From: an uncultured Clostridia bacterium
GTDB taxonomy: Bacteria > Bacillota > Clostridia > Oscillospirales > Acutalibacteraceae
Assembly: GCA_937916395.1 (NCBI GenBank)
Contig: CALFTN010000010.1
Coordinates: forward strand, 1-34,361
Length of the DNA stretch: 34,361 nt
Direction of reading: 5' to 3'
Shown here: piece after piece, positions 1-7,931 of the stretch
Layout of the letters: each line of letters starts with the position of its first letter
Numbering within the stretch: the stretch's first letter is position 1
Program-made: the position numbers and the translations under genes
Notes under the pieces: model-generated
What the model was told of the DNA's origin: nothing
What the model saw: the letters and a program-made list of their open reading frames with translations, nothing else
Database searches by the model: none

Positions 1-2
1 CA

Positions 3-506
3 GCAGTTGAAGCAGCAAGAGCAGGCGCAGCTGGTAAAGGCTTTGCAGTTGTTGCTGACGAAGTAAGAAACCTTGCAGCAAAATCTGCAGAAGCAGCAAA
101 GAGCACAACAGTTCTTATTGAAAGTGCAATTAAAGCTATTGAAAATGGTACTAAGATTGCAGACGAAACTGCGTCTTCACTTCTTGAAGTTGTCGAAAAG
201 GTTAACTCAGTTTCAGGAAAAATTGATGAAATTGCTTCTGCTTCAGAAGAGCAAGCAACAGCAGTTACTCAACTTAAAACTGGTATTGAGCAGATTTCAG
301 CAGTTGTTCAGACAAACTCTGCAACAAGTGAAGAAAGTGCTTCTGCTTCAGAAGAACTTTCAGGTCAGGCTCAGATGCTTAAACAAATTATCGGTGCATT
401 CAAATTAAAGGATGTAAGCACATCTGCACAAATGGAAATCCCAGAAATAAATAACTATGATTCATCAAATGAGTATAACTTTGATGGTTATGACGATAAA
501 TATTAA
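3..506 (+). CDS. Methyl-accepting chemotaxis protein, C-terminal part (cut by window edge)
   Basis: The reading frame is open from the left edge to TAA at 504-506 and has no start codon because the 5' part lies outside the window. The 167 visible codons begin inside the conserved hairpin tip of the MCP cytoplasmic signalling domain (AAVEAARAG, GKGFAVVADEVRNLAAKS). They continue through the descending coiled coil to an acidic tail ending DDKY. This part of the family binds CheA and CheW and carries methylation sites. The protein is almost identical to the end of the next gene, including a perfectly shared run of about 120 bp (near 173-298 against 1994-2119), so the pair is a tandem duplication or is kept alike by gene conversion. 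No CheR/CheB-tethering pentapeptide is visible. The sensed ligand cannot be inferred. Confidence 0.93.
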   Translation, partial: AVEAARAGAAGKGFAVVADEVRNLAAKSAEAAKSTTVLIESAIKAIENGTKIADETASSLLEVVEKVNSVSGKIDEIASASEEQATAVTQLKTGIEQISAVVQTNSATSEESASASEELSGQAQMLKQIIGAFKLKDVSTSAQMEIPEINNYDSSNEYNFDGYDDKY

Positions 507-551
507 TAAGTAGTTATATAAGTTTTACTTAAAAATTTAAGGAGCATTTTT

Positions 552-2327
552 ATGAAGAAATTTTTAACCAAATTAAAATGCGGAAAGAAAATTCGTGTAG
601 TTGTTTTTAGTTTGATTATCGCTTTTACGGTAGCAGTTGTGCTAAGCGTTGTAGGAATTAATACAATTAACGCTCAATTTTCTGAGTTTTATACCGTTTC
701 TCATACAAGTTCTTCTGTAGAAAAAGATATGCAGACTAATTTGCATTATGCAAGTAAGCATTTTCTTTGGTCTGTTTCTGTTAAGGACCCAGTACAGGTT
801 GCTGAGCATATGGAATATGTGCGTAGTTCTATGGATGCTATCACTCAAGCAATTCCTGAACTCAGCAAAACTTATAAAAATGAAGAAAAACTTACACAGT
901 TAAATGAAGCTTGGGAAGAATATCTTGTGATGTTTAACGAGATTGCAGAGTATGTAGAAGCAGGCGATATTTTGAATGCTATTGCAATTTATGTTACTAC
1001 ATACGAAGAGGCTACCAATGAAATTCATACAATTTTATCAGAAATTGGCACAGAAATTGAATTGGAAGCACAACAAGCTTATCAGGATAGTCAGAAGCAA
1101 GCACAATTGACACAGATTGTTCTTGGAGTAATATTGCTCGTTTGTATTGCAGTTGGTCTCTACTATGCAAGAAAGTTGTCTCAAGTTATTACAGAACCAA
1201 TTTCTGAAATGAAAGATGTTGCAGAGCAGTTAGCTCAGGGTAATCTTGACGTTGAAGTAAGTTACGAGTCTGCAGATGAATTTGGTGAGCTTGCAGACTC
1301 CTTCCGTAAGACTTGTTCAACACTAAAGAATATTATAGACGATTTATCATGTATTCTTGTTGAACTCAAAGATGGTAACTATCAGGTGAAATCTGCAAAC
1401 GAAGGCTTGTATGTTGGTAATTTTGAAAAAATTATTACTGACTTAACTACTATGACAAATCAGCAAAGTGATACATTGTTACAGATTAATCAGGTGGCAG
1501 GTCAGGTCGCAAATGGCGCAGACCAGGTTGCAAGTGGTGCTCAGGCTCTTTCACAGGGTGCTACAGAACAGGCAAGTAGCGTTGAAGAACTTTCAGCTAC
1601 AATTGTTGAAATTTCAGAACACATTAACCATACAGCTAAAAATGCAGTTGAAGCTACTGAACAGGCAAAAGTTGCTTCAGATGGTATCAACGAAAGTAAT
1701 GCTCAAATGCAAGAAATGGTTGTTGCAATGAATGACATTACTAATACATCAAACGAAATCAGCAAGATTATCAAAACTATTGATGATATTGCATTCCAGA
1801 CAAATATCTTAGCACTTAATGCTGCAGTTGAAGCTGCAAGAGCAGGTGCGGCAGGTAAAGGCTTCGCAGTTGTTGCAGATGAAGTTCGTAATCTCGCAGC
1901 AAAATCTGCAGAGGCAGCAAAGAGCACAACAGTTCTTATTGAAAGTGCTATTAAAGCTATTGAAAACGGTACAAAGATTGCTGATGAAACAGCTTCTTCA
2001 CTTCTTGAAGTTGTCGAAAAGGTTAACTCAGTTTCAGGAAAAATTGATGAAATTGCTTCTGCTTCAGAAGAGCAAGCAACAGCAGTTACTCAACTTAAAA
2101 CTGGTATTGAGCAGATTTCTGCAGTTGTTCAGACCAACTCTGCAACTAGTGAAGAAAGTGCTTCTGCTTCAGAAGAGCTTTCAGGTCAGGCTCAGATGCT
2201 TAAACAAATTATCGGTGCATTCAAATTAAAAGATGTAAGCACATCTGCACAAATGGAAATCCCAGAAATGAATAACTACGATTCATCAAAGGATTATAAT
2301 TTTGATAGTTACGACGATAAATATTAA
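552..2327 (+). CDS. Methyl-accepting chemotaxis protein (full length)
   Basis: This 591-residue transmembrane chemoreceptor has a short basic N-terminus, a first membrane segment at about 16-38, an extracytoplasmic helical sensor of about 150 residues resembling a four-helix-bundle MCP sensor, and a second membrane segment at about 188-208. A HAMP linker follows (about 208-265). The signalling domain has the diagnostic tip FQTNILALNAAVEAARAG near 411-428 and GKGFAVVADEVRNLA just after. The tail ends DDKY as in the upstream copy. The start is set by AAGGAG nine bases before the ATG. Only 45 bp separate it from the upstream receptor, with no terminator seen between, so co-transcription is likely. 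An intrinsic terminator follows. No che genes are in the window, so it presumably feeds a core pathway encoded elsewhere. The ligand is unknown. Confidence 0.95.
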   Translation: MKKFLTKLKCGKKIRVVVFSLIIAFTVAVVLSVVGINTINAQFSEFYTVSHTSSSVEKDMQTNLHYASKHFLWSVSVKDPVQVAEHMEYVRSSMDAITQAIPELSKTYKNEEKLTQLNEAWEEYLVMFNEIAEYVEAGDILNAIAIYVTTYEEATNEIHTILSEIGTEIELEAQQAYQDSQKQAQLTQIVLGVILLVCIAVGLYYARKLSQVITEPISEMKDVAEQLAQGNLDVEVSYESADEFGELADSFRKTCSTLKNIIDDLSCILVELKDGNYQVKSANEGLYVGNFEKIITDLTTMTNQQSDTLLQINQVAGQVANGADQVASGAQALSQGATEQASSVEELSATIVEISEHINHTAKNAVEATEQAKVASDGINESNAQMQEMVVAMNDITNTSNEISKIIKTIDDIAFQTNILALNAAVEAARAGAAGKGFAVVADEVRNLAAKSAEAAKSTTVLIESAIKAIENGTKIADETASSLLEVVEKVNSVSGKIDEIASASEEQATAVTQLKTGIEQISAVVQTNSATSEESASASEELSGQAQMLKQIIGAFKLKDVSTSAQMEIPEMNNYDSSKDYNFDSYDDKY

Positions 2328-2334
2328 TAAAAAA

Positions 2335-2371
2335 GGGGCTGTAAAACTTGGTGTTTACAGCCTCTCTTTTT
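2335..2371 (+). terminator. Intrinsic terminator of the MCP genes
   Basis: An 11-bp stem (2335-2345 with 2354-2364, one G-T pair) with an 8-base loop is followed by a T-rich run to 2371. It lies seven bases after the MCP stop codon. Confidence 0.85.
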
Positions 2372-2383
2372 GTCTTAATAAAA

Positions 2384-2421
2384 ATATAACGCTACAACTC
2401 AATTGAGTTGTAGCGTTATAT
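2384..2421 (-). terminator. 38-bp perfect palindrome, terminator of the minus-strand redox operon
   Basis: Two 19-base arms (2384-2402 and 2403-2421) are perfectly complementary with no spacer. Read on the minus strand the palindrome is followed by a T-rich run, as expected of an intrinsic terminator. On the plus strand there is no T-run after it. The TGA stop (2399-2401) of the reductase gene lies inside the palindrome, so the last codons of that gene form one arm. Confidence 0.75.
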
Positions 2422-3607
2422 CACTTGTTGCATACGAAACACATGGATGAATTATGCCGTGGGAAGAGTCAGCGAGTCTTCTTGAGTCAGTTCCGGTTGG
2501 GATAAATACACTACCTTTAGTGAGCCTCGTTTTACAAAAACCACAAGAACCAACTCTGCAATGTGAACGAGCGGTGATTCCCGCTCTTTCAAGAGCGACC
2601 AAAATTGTTTCTTCAGATTTACAAGGAATGGTTTTTAAAACCTTTCCGTCTTTTTTTACTTTAAGTTCAAAGGTCTTGCCTAAAAATTCTGTAGGGAAAT
2701 CAGAAAGAGCCTTAGCCTCTTTGTTTTTGCTACCAATGTTCAGTCTTATGTCTTTTCTTTCTAGACCTAGTTCTGCAATCTGTGTGGAAATAAGAGTTAA
2801 GAGCTGTTGTGAGCCATTAATAAATACACTGAATTTTTCTGGTGGTGCATACTTTTCAATTAACTGTTTTGTAATAAATCCACGTTCGTAATTTTCAACT
2901 TTTTCATCGCTGAAAACAAATATAATATTGAAATTTTTGCAATTTTTACTTATTTCGATAAGCTCATCCATAAATATAGCATCTTGCTTTTTACGACAAC
3001 TATAAAAAAGTGTAAGGTTTACGTTTAATGATTTCTCTTCAATAGCTCTTGCCATTGATAAAAATGCAGGAACGCCTTCGTTATCAGTAGCACCAATTAA
3101 AAACGGATAATCCCTTATTGTCTGATAATAAAAATTGCCAAGTGGTGCTGATGAGACAACTTCCGTGCCTTTTTCCCAGTTGTTAAAAATATATTGAGAA
3201 GCAAATCCATGCATAACTTTTTTAACTTTTATCATATAAAAGTCATCGTTGCTTGAGTCAAAAGGCGAGGAACATATTGTAAAAGGTCTTGTAACGACAG
3301 ATTGTCCAATATTAAGTGTGATACTTAAGTACTGACCGGGTCTGAAAAATGCCAGCTTTCCCGTGCCATGAGCAGAGTCAGGATATAAAATGTAGCAACG
3401 CTCGTCCCTGTTTAATTCTATGACATCTTTGATTTTTAAATATTGTACCTGTGGGTGAAGAAAGTTTGCAGTAGAATTAACATTGAAATTCTTTTTAATA
3501 GGAGTTTTAAGAGCATTGTTTATTGCATTTTTTCTTGCTTCTGGAATTCTCACAAAATTAGAAAAATCTTTAATAGGGGAGTTAATACTTATTTTTTCTT
3601 TCATCAT
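2399..3607 (-). CDS. Ferredoxin-NAD(P)H reductase-like flavoprotein with C-terminal 2Fe-2S domain
   Basis: The 402-residue predicted electron-transfer protein has an N-terminal extension of about 55 residues without recognised motifs. A ferredoxin-reductase-type FAD domain follows, with GQYLSIT and the flavin motif RPFTICSSP near 107-115, then a nucleotide-binding domain. The C-terminus is a plant-type ferredoxin domain with Cys350, Cys355, Cys358 and Cys389 in C-x4-C-x2-C-x30-C spacing, which ligates one 2Fe-2S cluster. The order matches oxygenase reductases and Hcr-like proteins, which move electrons from NAD(P)H through FAD to the cluster. Its start overlaps the stop of the upstream flavoprotein gene by four bases, with a G-rich ribosome binding site just before, so the two are translationally coupled. 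I infer that it passes electrons to or from that partner. The physiological substrate is unknown. Confidence 0.85.
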   Translation of the reverse strand: MMKEKISINSPIKDFSNFVRIPEARKNAINNALKTPIKKNFNVNSTANFLHPQVQYLKIKDVIELNRDERCYILYPDSAHGTGKLAFFRPGQYLSITLNIGQSVVTRPFTICSSPFDSSNDDFYMIKVKKVMHGFASQYIFNNWEKGTEVVSSAPLGNFYYQTIRDYPFLIGATDNEGVPAFLSMARAIEEKSLNVNLTLFYSCRKKQDAIFMDELIEISKNCKNFNIIFVFSDEKVENYERGFITKQLIEKYAPPEKFSVFINGSQQLLTLISTQIAELGLERKDIRLNIGSKNKEAKALSDFPTEFLGKTFELKVKKDGKVLKTIPCKSEETILVALERAGITARSHCRVGSCGFCKTRLTKGSVFIPTGTDSRRLADSSHGIIHPCVSYATSDITLQLN

Positions 3608-5157
3608 TTAACCCCCTTAGTTTCTTTTTCGATATCATAAAGAGTTGCAAAACAAGTGTTTCTGCCGGAAGCAATAGCGGAACTTACACTGGCACCCTGA
3701 GTACCAAAGCCTCCACAAAACCTTAAACCTTTAGTGTCTGAGTCGCTTTCCTCTGTCATAAAGCGAGAAAGCATATTGTCAGCATTATCTGTGGAATATC
3801 CATAAATAGTACCTTGCGGCGTGTTTAAATATCTTGCAAATGTGATTGGTGTAGCAATCTCTAATTCCTCAATGTAGTCACTTATCTTAATCCCAATTGA
3901 ATCCTCATAAAGATTGATAATTCGCTTTGCAAAATTATCTTTTTCGTTGAAATAATTCTCAGGGTCAACATTAGCCCAGCAATTCTCTGTGAAAAGTGTA
4001 GTAAATATTAAAATAGCAGTACCTTTCGGCGAGGCATCCGGATTTGTAGTATTCAGGCAAGAAACTCTGCACATATTGTTACTGCTTAGTGTCCTCATTA
4101 AATCATATTGAACAGACGAATCTGAAGTTTCTGTGATAATTGTGTTACAGTCGGTAATCCCTAAATCATTTATTGAACGATTTAAACCAATATAAATTGC
4201 AGCACCTCTTGCACCAAAGGTTCTCATATTACATCTTTTGGTTGCAGTAACAGGTACATCACTTGATTTCATCATTTTTGAATACGCGAAGGTAGGTGAG
4301 CAACTTGCAATTATGTGATTGCAAAGTATCTTTTCACCGTTCTTCAAAATAACACCCTTTGCTTCTGAAGTATCAAAAATTATTCTTGATACTTCAGAGT
4401 CATACCAGATCTGACTGCCGTTGTCTTCAATAAAACTTGCTAGTGTGAGGGCAATTTCGTTGCTTCTGTTTTTAGGTATAAACCCACCAAATTGAATGTA
4501 AGAGTAAAGAGTGAGAATAAATTCTGTGAAACTTAATCGGTCACAGTCAACACCATGAAAACACCAGAGTGATGACAAAATTTCACGAGCTCTTTGGGGG
4601 AGCTTTATAGCAGAGAAAACTTCACTAACAGTGTAGGGTGCAGTTCTTACAAAATCCCCATAATCTTTCAAAAGACTTTTAGCAAAGTTCATATTAATTT
4701 TTTCGTCAACTGAGCAAAGATGGTTTATACCATTAACAGTAACTTCTGCAATATCAAAAAGCTTTTCTAAAGAAGCTGTACTGTCAGGGGCGTATTCCTC
4801 CATAGCTTTTATAAAATTATCTATTCCGAATGGGAGTGTTGCGTCGATTTTTTCACCATTTTTAGATTTTGTAACTACTCTGAACGCTACAGGTAATTTG
4901 CACCATTCAATTTTGTTTGAAATACCTAATTCATCAAAAATTATGCGCACATCACCAACACCTTGCGTGTTTGAATAACCACAAAGTGAATGTAAAGATG
5001 CTTCAAATTCAAATCGCCCACGTGTAAAGCTTGTAGCACTACCACCAGGTGTAAGATTTCTTTCCAAAACTAAAACTCTTTTACCCTCTTTGGTAGCACA
5101 GGCCGCGGCTGTTAAACCGCCAAGCCCTGCACCGATTACAATAATATCAAAATCCAT
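3604..5157 (-). CDS. FAD-dependent oxidoreductase, phytoene desaturase / retinol saturase-like
   Basis: This 517-residue flavoprotein has the N-terminal dinucleotide-binding fold IGAGLGG, an acidic strand end (VLVLE) and the following PGGSATSF segment of the CrtI/carotene-isomerase/retinol saturase superfamily. A C-terminal FAD-contacting segment (GLRFCGGFGTQGASVSSAIASG) is also present. I chose the ATG at 5155-5157. An in-frame GTG nine bases upstream is possible, but the flavin fold normally begins right at the N-terminus and no better ribosome binding site supports the GTG. The gene sits 20 bp after the SanA-like gene and overlaps the reductase gene by four bases. Family members desaturate, saturate or isomerise polyenes. 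No carotenoid synthesis gene is in the window, so the substrate is open. Confidence 0.82.
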   Translation of the reverse strand: MDFDIIVIGAGLGGLTAAACATKEGKRVLVLERNLTPGGSATSFTRGRFEFEASLHSLCGYSNTQGVGDVRIIFDELGISNKIEWCKLPVAFRVVTKSKNGEKIDATLPFGIDNFIKAMEEYAPDSTASLEKLFDIAEVTVNGINHLCSVDEKINMNFAKSLLKDYGDFVRTAPYTVSEVFSAIKLPQRAREILSSLWCFHGVDCDRLSFTEFILTLYSYIQFGGFIPKNRSNEIALTLASFIEDNGSQIWYDSEVSRIIFDTSEAKGVILKNGEKILCNHIIASCSPTFAYSKMMKSSDVPVTATKRCNMRTFGARGAAIYIGLNRSINDLGITDCNTIITETSDSSVQYDLMRTLSSNNMCRVSCLNTTNPDASPKGTAILIFTTLFTENCWANVDPENYFNEKDNFAKRIINLYEDSIGIKISDYIEELEIATPITFARYLNTPQGTIYGYSTDNADNMLSRFMTEESDSDTKGLRFCGGFGTQGASVSSAIASGRNTCFATLYDIEKETKGVK

Positions 5158-5177
5158 AAATATCACACTTAAATAAA

Positions 5178-5888
5178 TTAAACATTTTTATCATCTGTTG
5201 CTTCGCCCGGTGAAGAAATAGGAATAACTTCTCCAAGGTAAGTAGGCTCAGGCTTTATTATACACCATAAAAAGTCTTTGACTCTAGCTAAAAACTCTCT
5301 TGAGTCATTATAAAGTTCTTTTGAGAATGCAAAATTATAATAACCATCAGCTGTGACGCCATAAGCTTCAAGACCTAGTTTTCTTGCGTCATAAATTGCT
5401 CTGTATATATGAAATTCCTGAGTTATAATTATCAAGCTTTCTACTTCGAAAATTTCTTTTGCTCTGTACATTGATTCATAAGTAGAAAATCCTGCGTGGT
5501 CCATTAAAATGTTTGTAGCAACAGCACCAGCTTTATCTATAGCAAATTGTTTCATAGTGTTAACCTCGTCATAATCAACTCTGCCGTGGTCGCCACTCAT
5601 TAAAATTCTATCAGTACAGCCAGTGTTATAAACTTCAACGCTTTTAAAAATTCTTTCTTGTAAAATGTGAGTAGGAGCACCATCTCTTACACCGGCTCCC
5701 AAAACCAAAACACAGTCTACATTATAGTTTTTGGCTTCTTCAACAGTTAATACATATCTGTTTGAATACTCATAGATATAAGCATTAATAATAATGGGTA
5801 TCTGGGCTAAGATGATGCCAATAATTATTGTTAAAGATATTAAGTTTCTTAATGTGCTTTCTTTGTTTTTTATCCTTTTAAATTCCAT
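5178..5888 (-). CDS. SanA/YdcF/ElyC-family (DUF218) membrane-anchored protein
   Basis: The 236-residue protein has one N-terminal membrane anchor (about 15-37) followed by an extracytoplasmic DUF218 domain. The signature strand VDCVLVLGAGVRDG leads into an arginine-containing helix, then LMSGDHG, a helix with an expected acidic residue, and the IIITQEFHIYRAIYDARKLG segment that closes the Rossmann-like fold. Relatives SanA and ElyC affect envelope barrier function and peptidoglycan or lipid-carrier metabolism, but no reaction is firmly established. The ribosome binding site AAAGGA precedes the ATG. It is first in the operon with the two redox genes, with 20 bp to the next start. An envelope role for the operon is an inference from this gene only. 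Confidence 0.85.
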   Translation of the reverse strand: MEFKRIKNKESTLRNLISLTIIIGIILAQIPIIINAYIYEYSNRYVLTVEEAKNYNVDCVLVLGAGVRDGAPTHILQERIFKSVEVYNTGCTDRILMSGDHGRVDYDEVNTMKQFAIDKAGAVATNILMDHAGFSTYESMYRAKEIFEVESLIIITQEFHIYRAIYDARKLGLEAYGVTADGYYNFAFSKELYNDSREFLARVKDFLWCIIKPEPTYLGEVIPISSPGEATDDKNV

Positions 5889-5954
5889 AACAAAAATCCT
5901 TTTAATTTTATTATATATAAAATTTTACACCAACGTAAAAGATAAATCAATAGA

Positions 5955-5960
5955 ATTATA
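5955..5960 (-). promoter_or_regulatory. Possible -10 element for the minus-strand redox operon
   Basis: TATAAT on the minus strand lies 67 bp upstream of the SanA-like ATG. No convincing -35 box is found at 16-18 bp, so this is a weak call. Confidence 0.3.
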
Positions 5961-6000
5961 CTATAAATTGGCAATTTTAATTTCTTCTTAATAAATAACA

Positions 6001-6029
6001 TTGATTTTTATTACATAATATGGTAGAAT
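6001..6029 (+). promoter_or_regulatory. Sigma-A-type promoter of the five-gene operon
   Basis: TTGATT (6001-6006), a 17-bp spacer and TAGAAT (6024-6029), with TGG just before the -10 as in extended -10 promoters. Transcription would start near 6036, about 32 bp before the first ATG. Confidence 0.7.
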
Positions 6030-6067
6030 TGAGTAAACACTCACTTTAATAAAAAAGGGGATACAAT

Positions 6068-6763
6068 ATGTTGTTTTATGTTTGTTTATCTTTAGGTATT
6101 ATTAATTTAATTTTGTTTTTGGCACAAAGAAAACCACAGGTTTCATTAAGGGTTTTGTTTTTCAAAACAACAACAAGTGTGTTGTTTATTCTTACTTCGT
6201 TTTCGGCATTTTATGAAAATGAGAATTGTCCTGATGAATTAGCTTTATTGTTTTTTGCTGGTGCTGTTTGTGGCCTTTTGGGCGATATATGGCTCGATGC
6301 AAAATATATATTCCCTTCAGAAAAGAATGGGCTTTTAAAAGCTGGTTTTATAAGCTTCCTTATAGGTCATTTATTCTTTATAACTGGTATGTTTATAACC
6401 TATGGGGTATCAACACTTTCAATAATTTGTGGTGTTGTTGGTGCTTTAAGTGCTCCAATTTCTTGTGCTCTTACAGAAAAATTGTTTAAAGCAGATTTTG
6501 GTAAGGATAAGTTAATAAGTGTTGTTTACACAGGGGTTCTTATGTTAACAACAGGTATTTCACTTGGTATTGCGATAGAAACAAAATTTGATTTATCATC
6601 TACAATAAGATTAATTGGTATGGTTATGTTTTTGGCATCAGATGCAGTTCTTGCAAAAATATATTTTTGTGAAAGCCAGAATACAAGAGCTAATGTTGTA
6701 ATAAATCATGCACTTTACTATATAGCTCAATTCTGTTTGGCAACATCATTATTCTTTTTTTAG
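6068..6763 (+). CDS. YhhN-family integral membrane protein (lysoplasmalogenase family)
   Basis: The 231-residue protein consists of about eight hydrophobic segments. Family hallmarks are the acidic motif GLLGDIWLDA followed by a conserved GFISFLIGHLFFI segment, and near the end LASDAVLAK. Characterised YhhN/TMEM86 proteins hydrolyse the vinyl-ether bond of lysoplasmalogens, giving a fatty aldehyde and a glycerophospho-alcohol. Plasmalogens are common in anaerobic clostridia, so the role is plausible but not shown here. The ribosome binding site AAGGGG lies seven bases before the ATG. It is the first gene of a tightly packed operon (11 bp to the next gene), driven by the promoter at 6001-6029. 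Confidence 0.82.
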   Translation: MLFYVCLSLGIINLILFLAQRKPQVSLRVLFFKTTTSVLFILTSFSAFYENENCPDELALLFFAGAVCGLLGDIWLDAKYIFPSEKNGLLKAGFISFLIGHLFFITGMFITYGVSTLSIICGVVGALSAPISCALTEKLFKADFGKDKLISVVYTGVLMLTTGISLGIAIETKFDLSSTIRLIGMVMFLASDAVLAKIYFCESQNTRANVVINHALYYIAQFCLATSLFFF

Positions 6764-6774
6764 GAAGTAAAAAA

Positions 6775-7929
6775 ATGCAGACTCAAAGATTATATTACGA
6801 AGACAGTTATATAAATGAATTTACAGCTAAAGCTATCTCTTGTGAAAAAAGAGATGGCTTTTATGCCATTATTTTAGATAAAACAGCCTTTTTCCCAGAA
6901 GGTGGTGGTCAGAAATCTGACTCAGGGTTTATTGGTAAAATTAAGGTTTTTGATGTGCAGGAAGAAAATGGTGAAATAGTACATAAATCAAAAGAAGAAA
7001 TAAGAATAAATAAAGAATATATTTGTAAAATCGACTGGGAAAAAAGATTTTTAAGAATGCAAAATCATACTGGTGAGCATATTATTTCTGGTATTGTAAA
7101 CAGAAAATACGGTTATGACAATGTAGGATTTCACCTTGACGACGAATATGTTACCTTTGATTTCAATGGTGAATTAACTCGTGAACAGCTTGACGAAATT
7201 GAAGATGAAGCGAATGAAATTATATATAAGAATATAAAGGTTAATACATATTTTCCTACTGAAAAGGAATTGACAACGCTCGAATATCGTAGTAAATTAG
7301 AACTTACAGAAGATGTCAGAATAGTCACAATAGATGGTGTTGATGTTTGTGCATGTTGTGCACCACATGTTAATTCAACAGCAGAAGTAGGTATTATAAA
7401 ACTGCTTGATTTTATGAAGCATCGTGGCGGAGTAAGAATTGTGATGAAGGCAGGTAAACTGGCACTTTTAGATTATCGTGATAAGTACAAAAATGCTTTA
7501 GCTATTTCAAATTTGCTTTCAGTAAAGCAACACGATATTTTCACAGCAACAGAAAAATTCTATAACGATTTAAGCGAAGAACGTCGCAAATTTTTTGAGT
7601 ACAGATTATCTGTTGCAGAACGTGATAAAGAAAATTTAACTGAAATTAATGGCTCCTTAATACTTGTAACAAGTGGCTATGACAGTGATATGATGCGTGA
7701 GATAGTAAATTTTGCAGTAGAAAAGACTTTAGAATACGGTGCAGTTTTCTCTGGTAACGATAATGACGGTTATTCGTTTGTCATAGCTTCAAAATCTCAA
7801 GATATGAATATCTTAAGAAATAAACTTAACGAGAAGCTCAATGCTCGTGGTGGCGGTCGTGATGGTATGATTCAGGGCAAAGCTGCAACAACTAAAGAAA
7901 ATATAATTAACTTTTTTAAGGAAGTGTAA
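6775..7929 (+). CDS. Alanyl-tRNA editing protein, AlaX-L-like with DHHA1 domain
   Basis: The 384-residue protein resembles the editing half of alanyl-tRNA synthetase without the catalytic core. An N-terminal beta barrel carries PEGGGQKSD, then the zinc/editing motifs His98-x3-His102 (NHTGEH) and Cys194-x3-His198 (CCAPH). A linker helix leads to a C-terminal DHHA1 domain ending in the glycine-rich segment ARGGGRDGMIQGKA. Such proteins hydrolyse Ser-tRNA(Ala) or Gly-tRNA(Ala) in trans, protecting translation. The four metal-site residues are intact, so it is predicted active. AGGAAG precedes the start, and the next gene begins two bases after its stop, so translation is probably coupled. It has no obvious functional link with the lipid and phosphatase neighbours. 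Confidence 0.92.
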   Translation: MQTQRLYYEDSYINEFTAKAISCEKRDGFYAIILDKTAFFPEGGGQKSDSGFIGKIKVFDVQEENGEIVHKSKEEIRINKEYICKIDWEKRFLRMQNHTGEHIISGIVNRKYGYDNVGFHLDDEYVTFDFNGELTREQLDEIEDEANEIIYKNIKVNTYFPTEKELTTLEYRSKLELTEDVRIVTIDGVDVCACCAPHVNSTAEVGIIKLLDFMKHRGGVRIVMKAGKLALLDYRDKYKNALAISNLLSVKQHDIFTATEKFYNDLSEERRKFFEYRLSVAERDKENLTEINGSLILVTSGYDSDMMREIVNFAVEKTLEYGAVFSGNDNDGYSFVIASKSQDMNILRNKLNEKLNARGGGRDGMIQGKAATTKENIINFFKEV

Positions 7930-7931
7930 AT

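Noticed and set aside
73..408. Open frame rich in Leu and Gln overlapping the first chemoreceptor, and its twins at 1468-1731 and 1819-2229
   Set aside because: They are other-frame readings of the MCP coding sequence. Their composition follows from Ala/Glu-rich coding read out of frame, and the real frame has clear family motifs.
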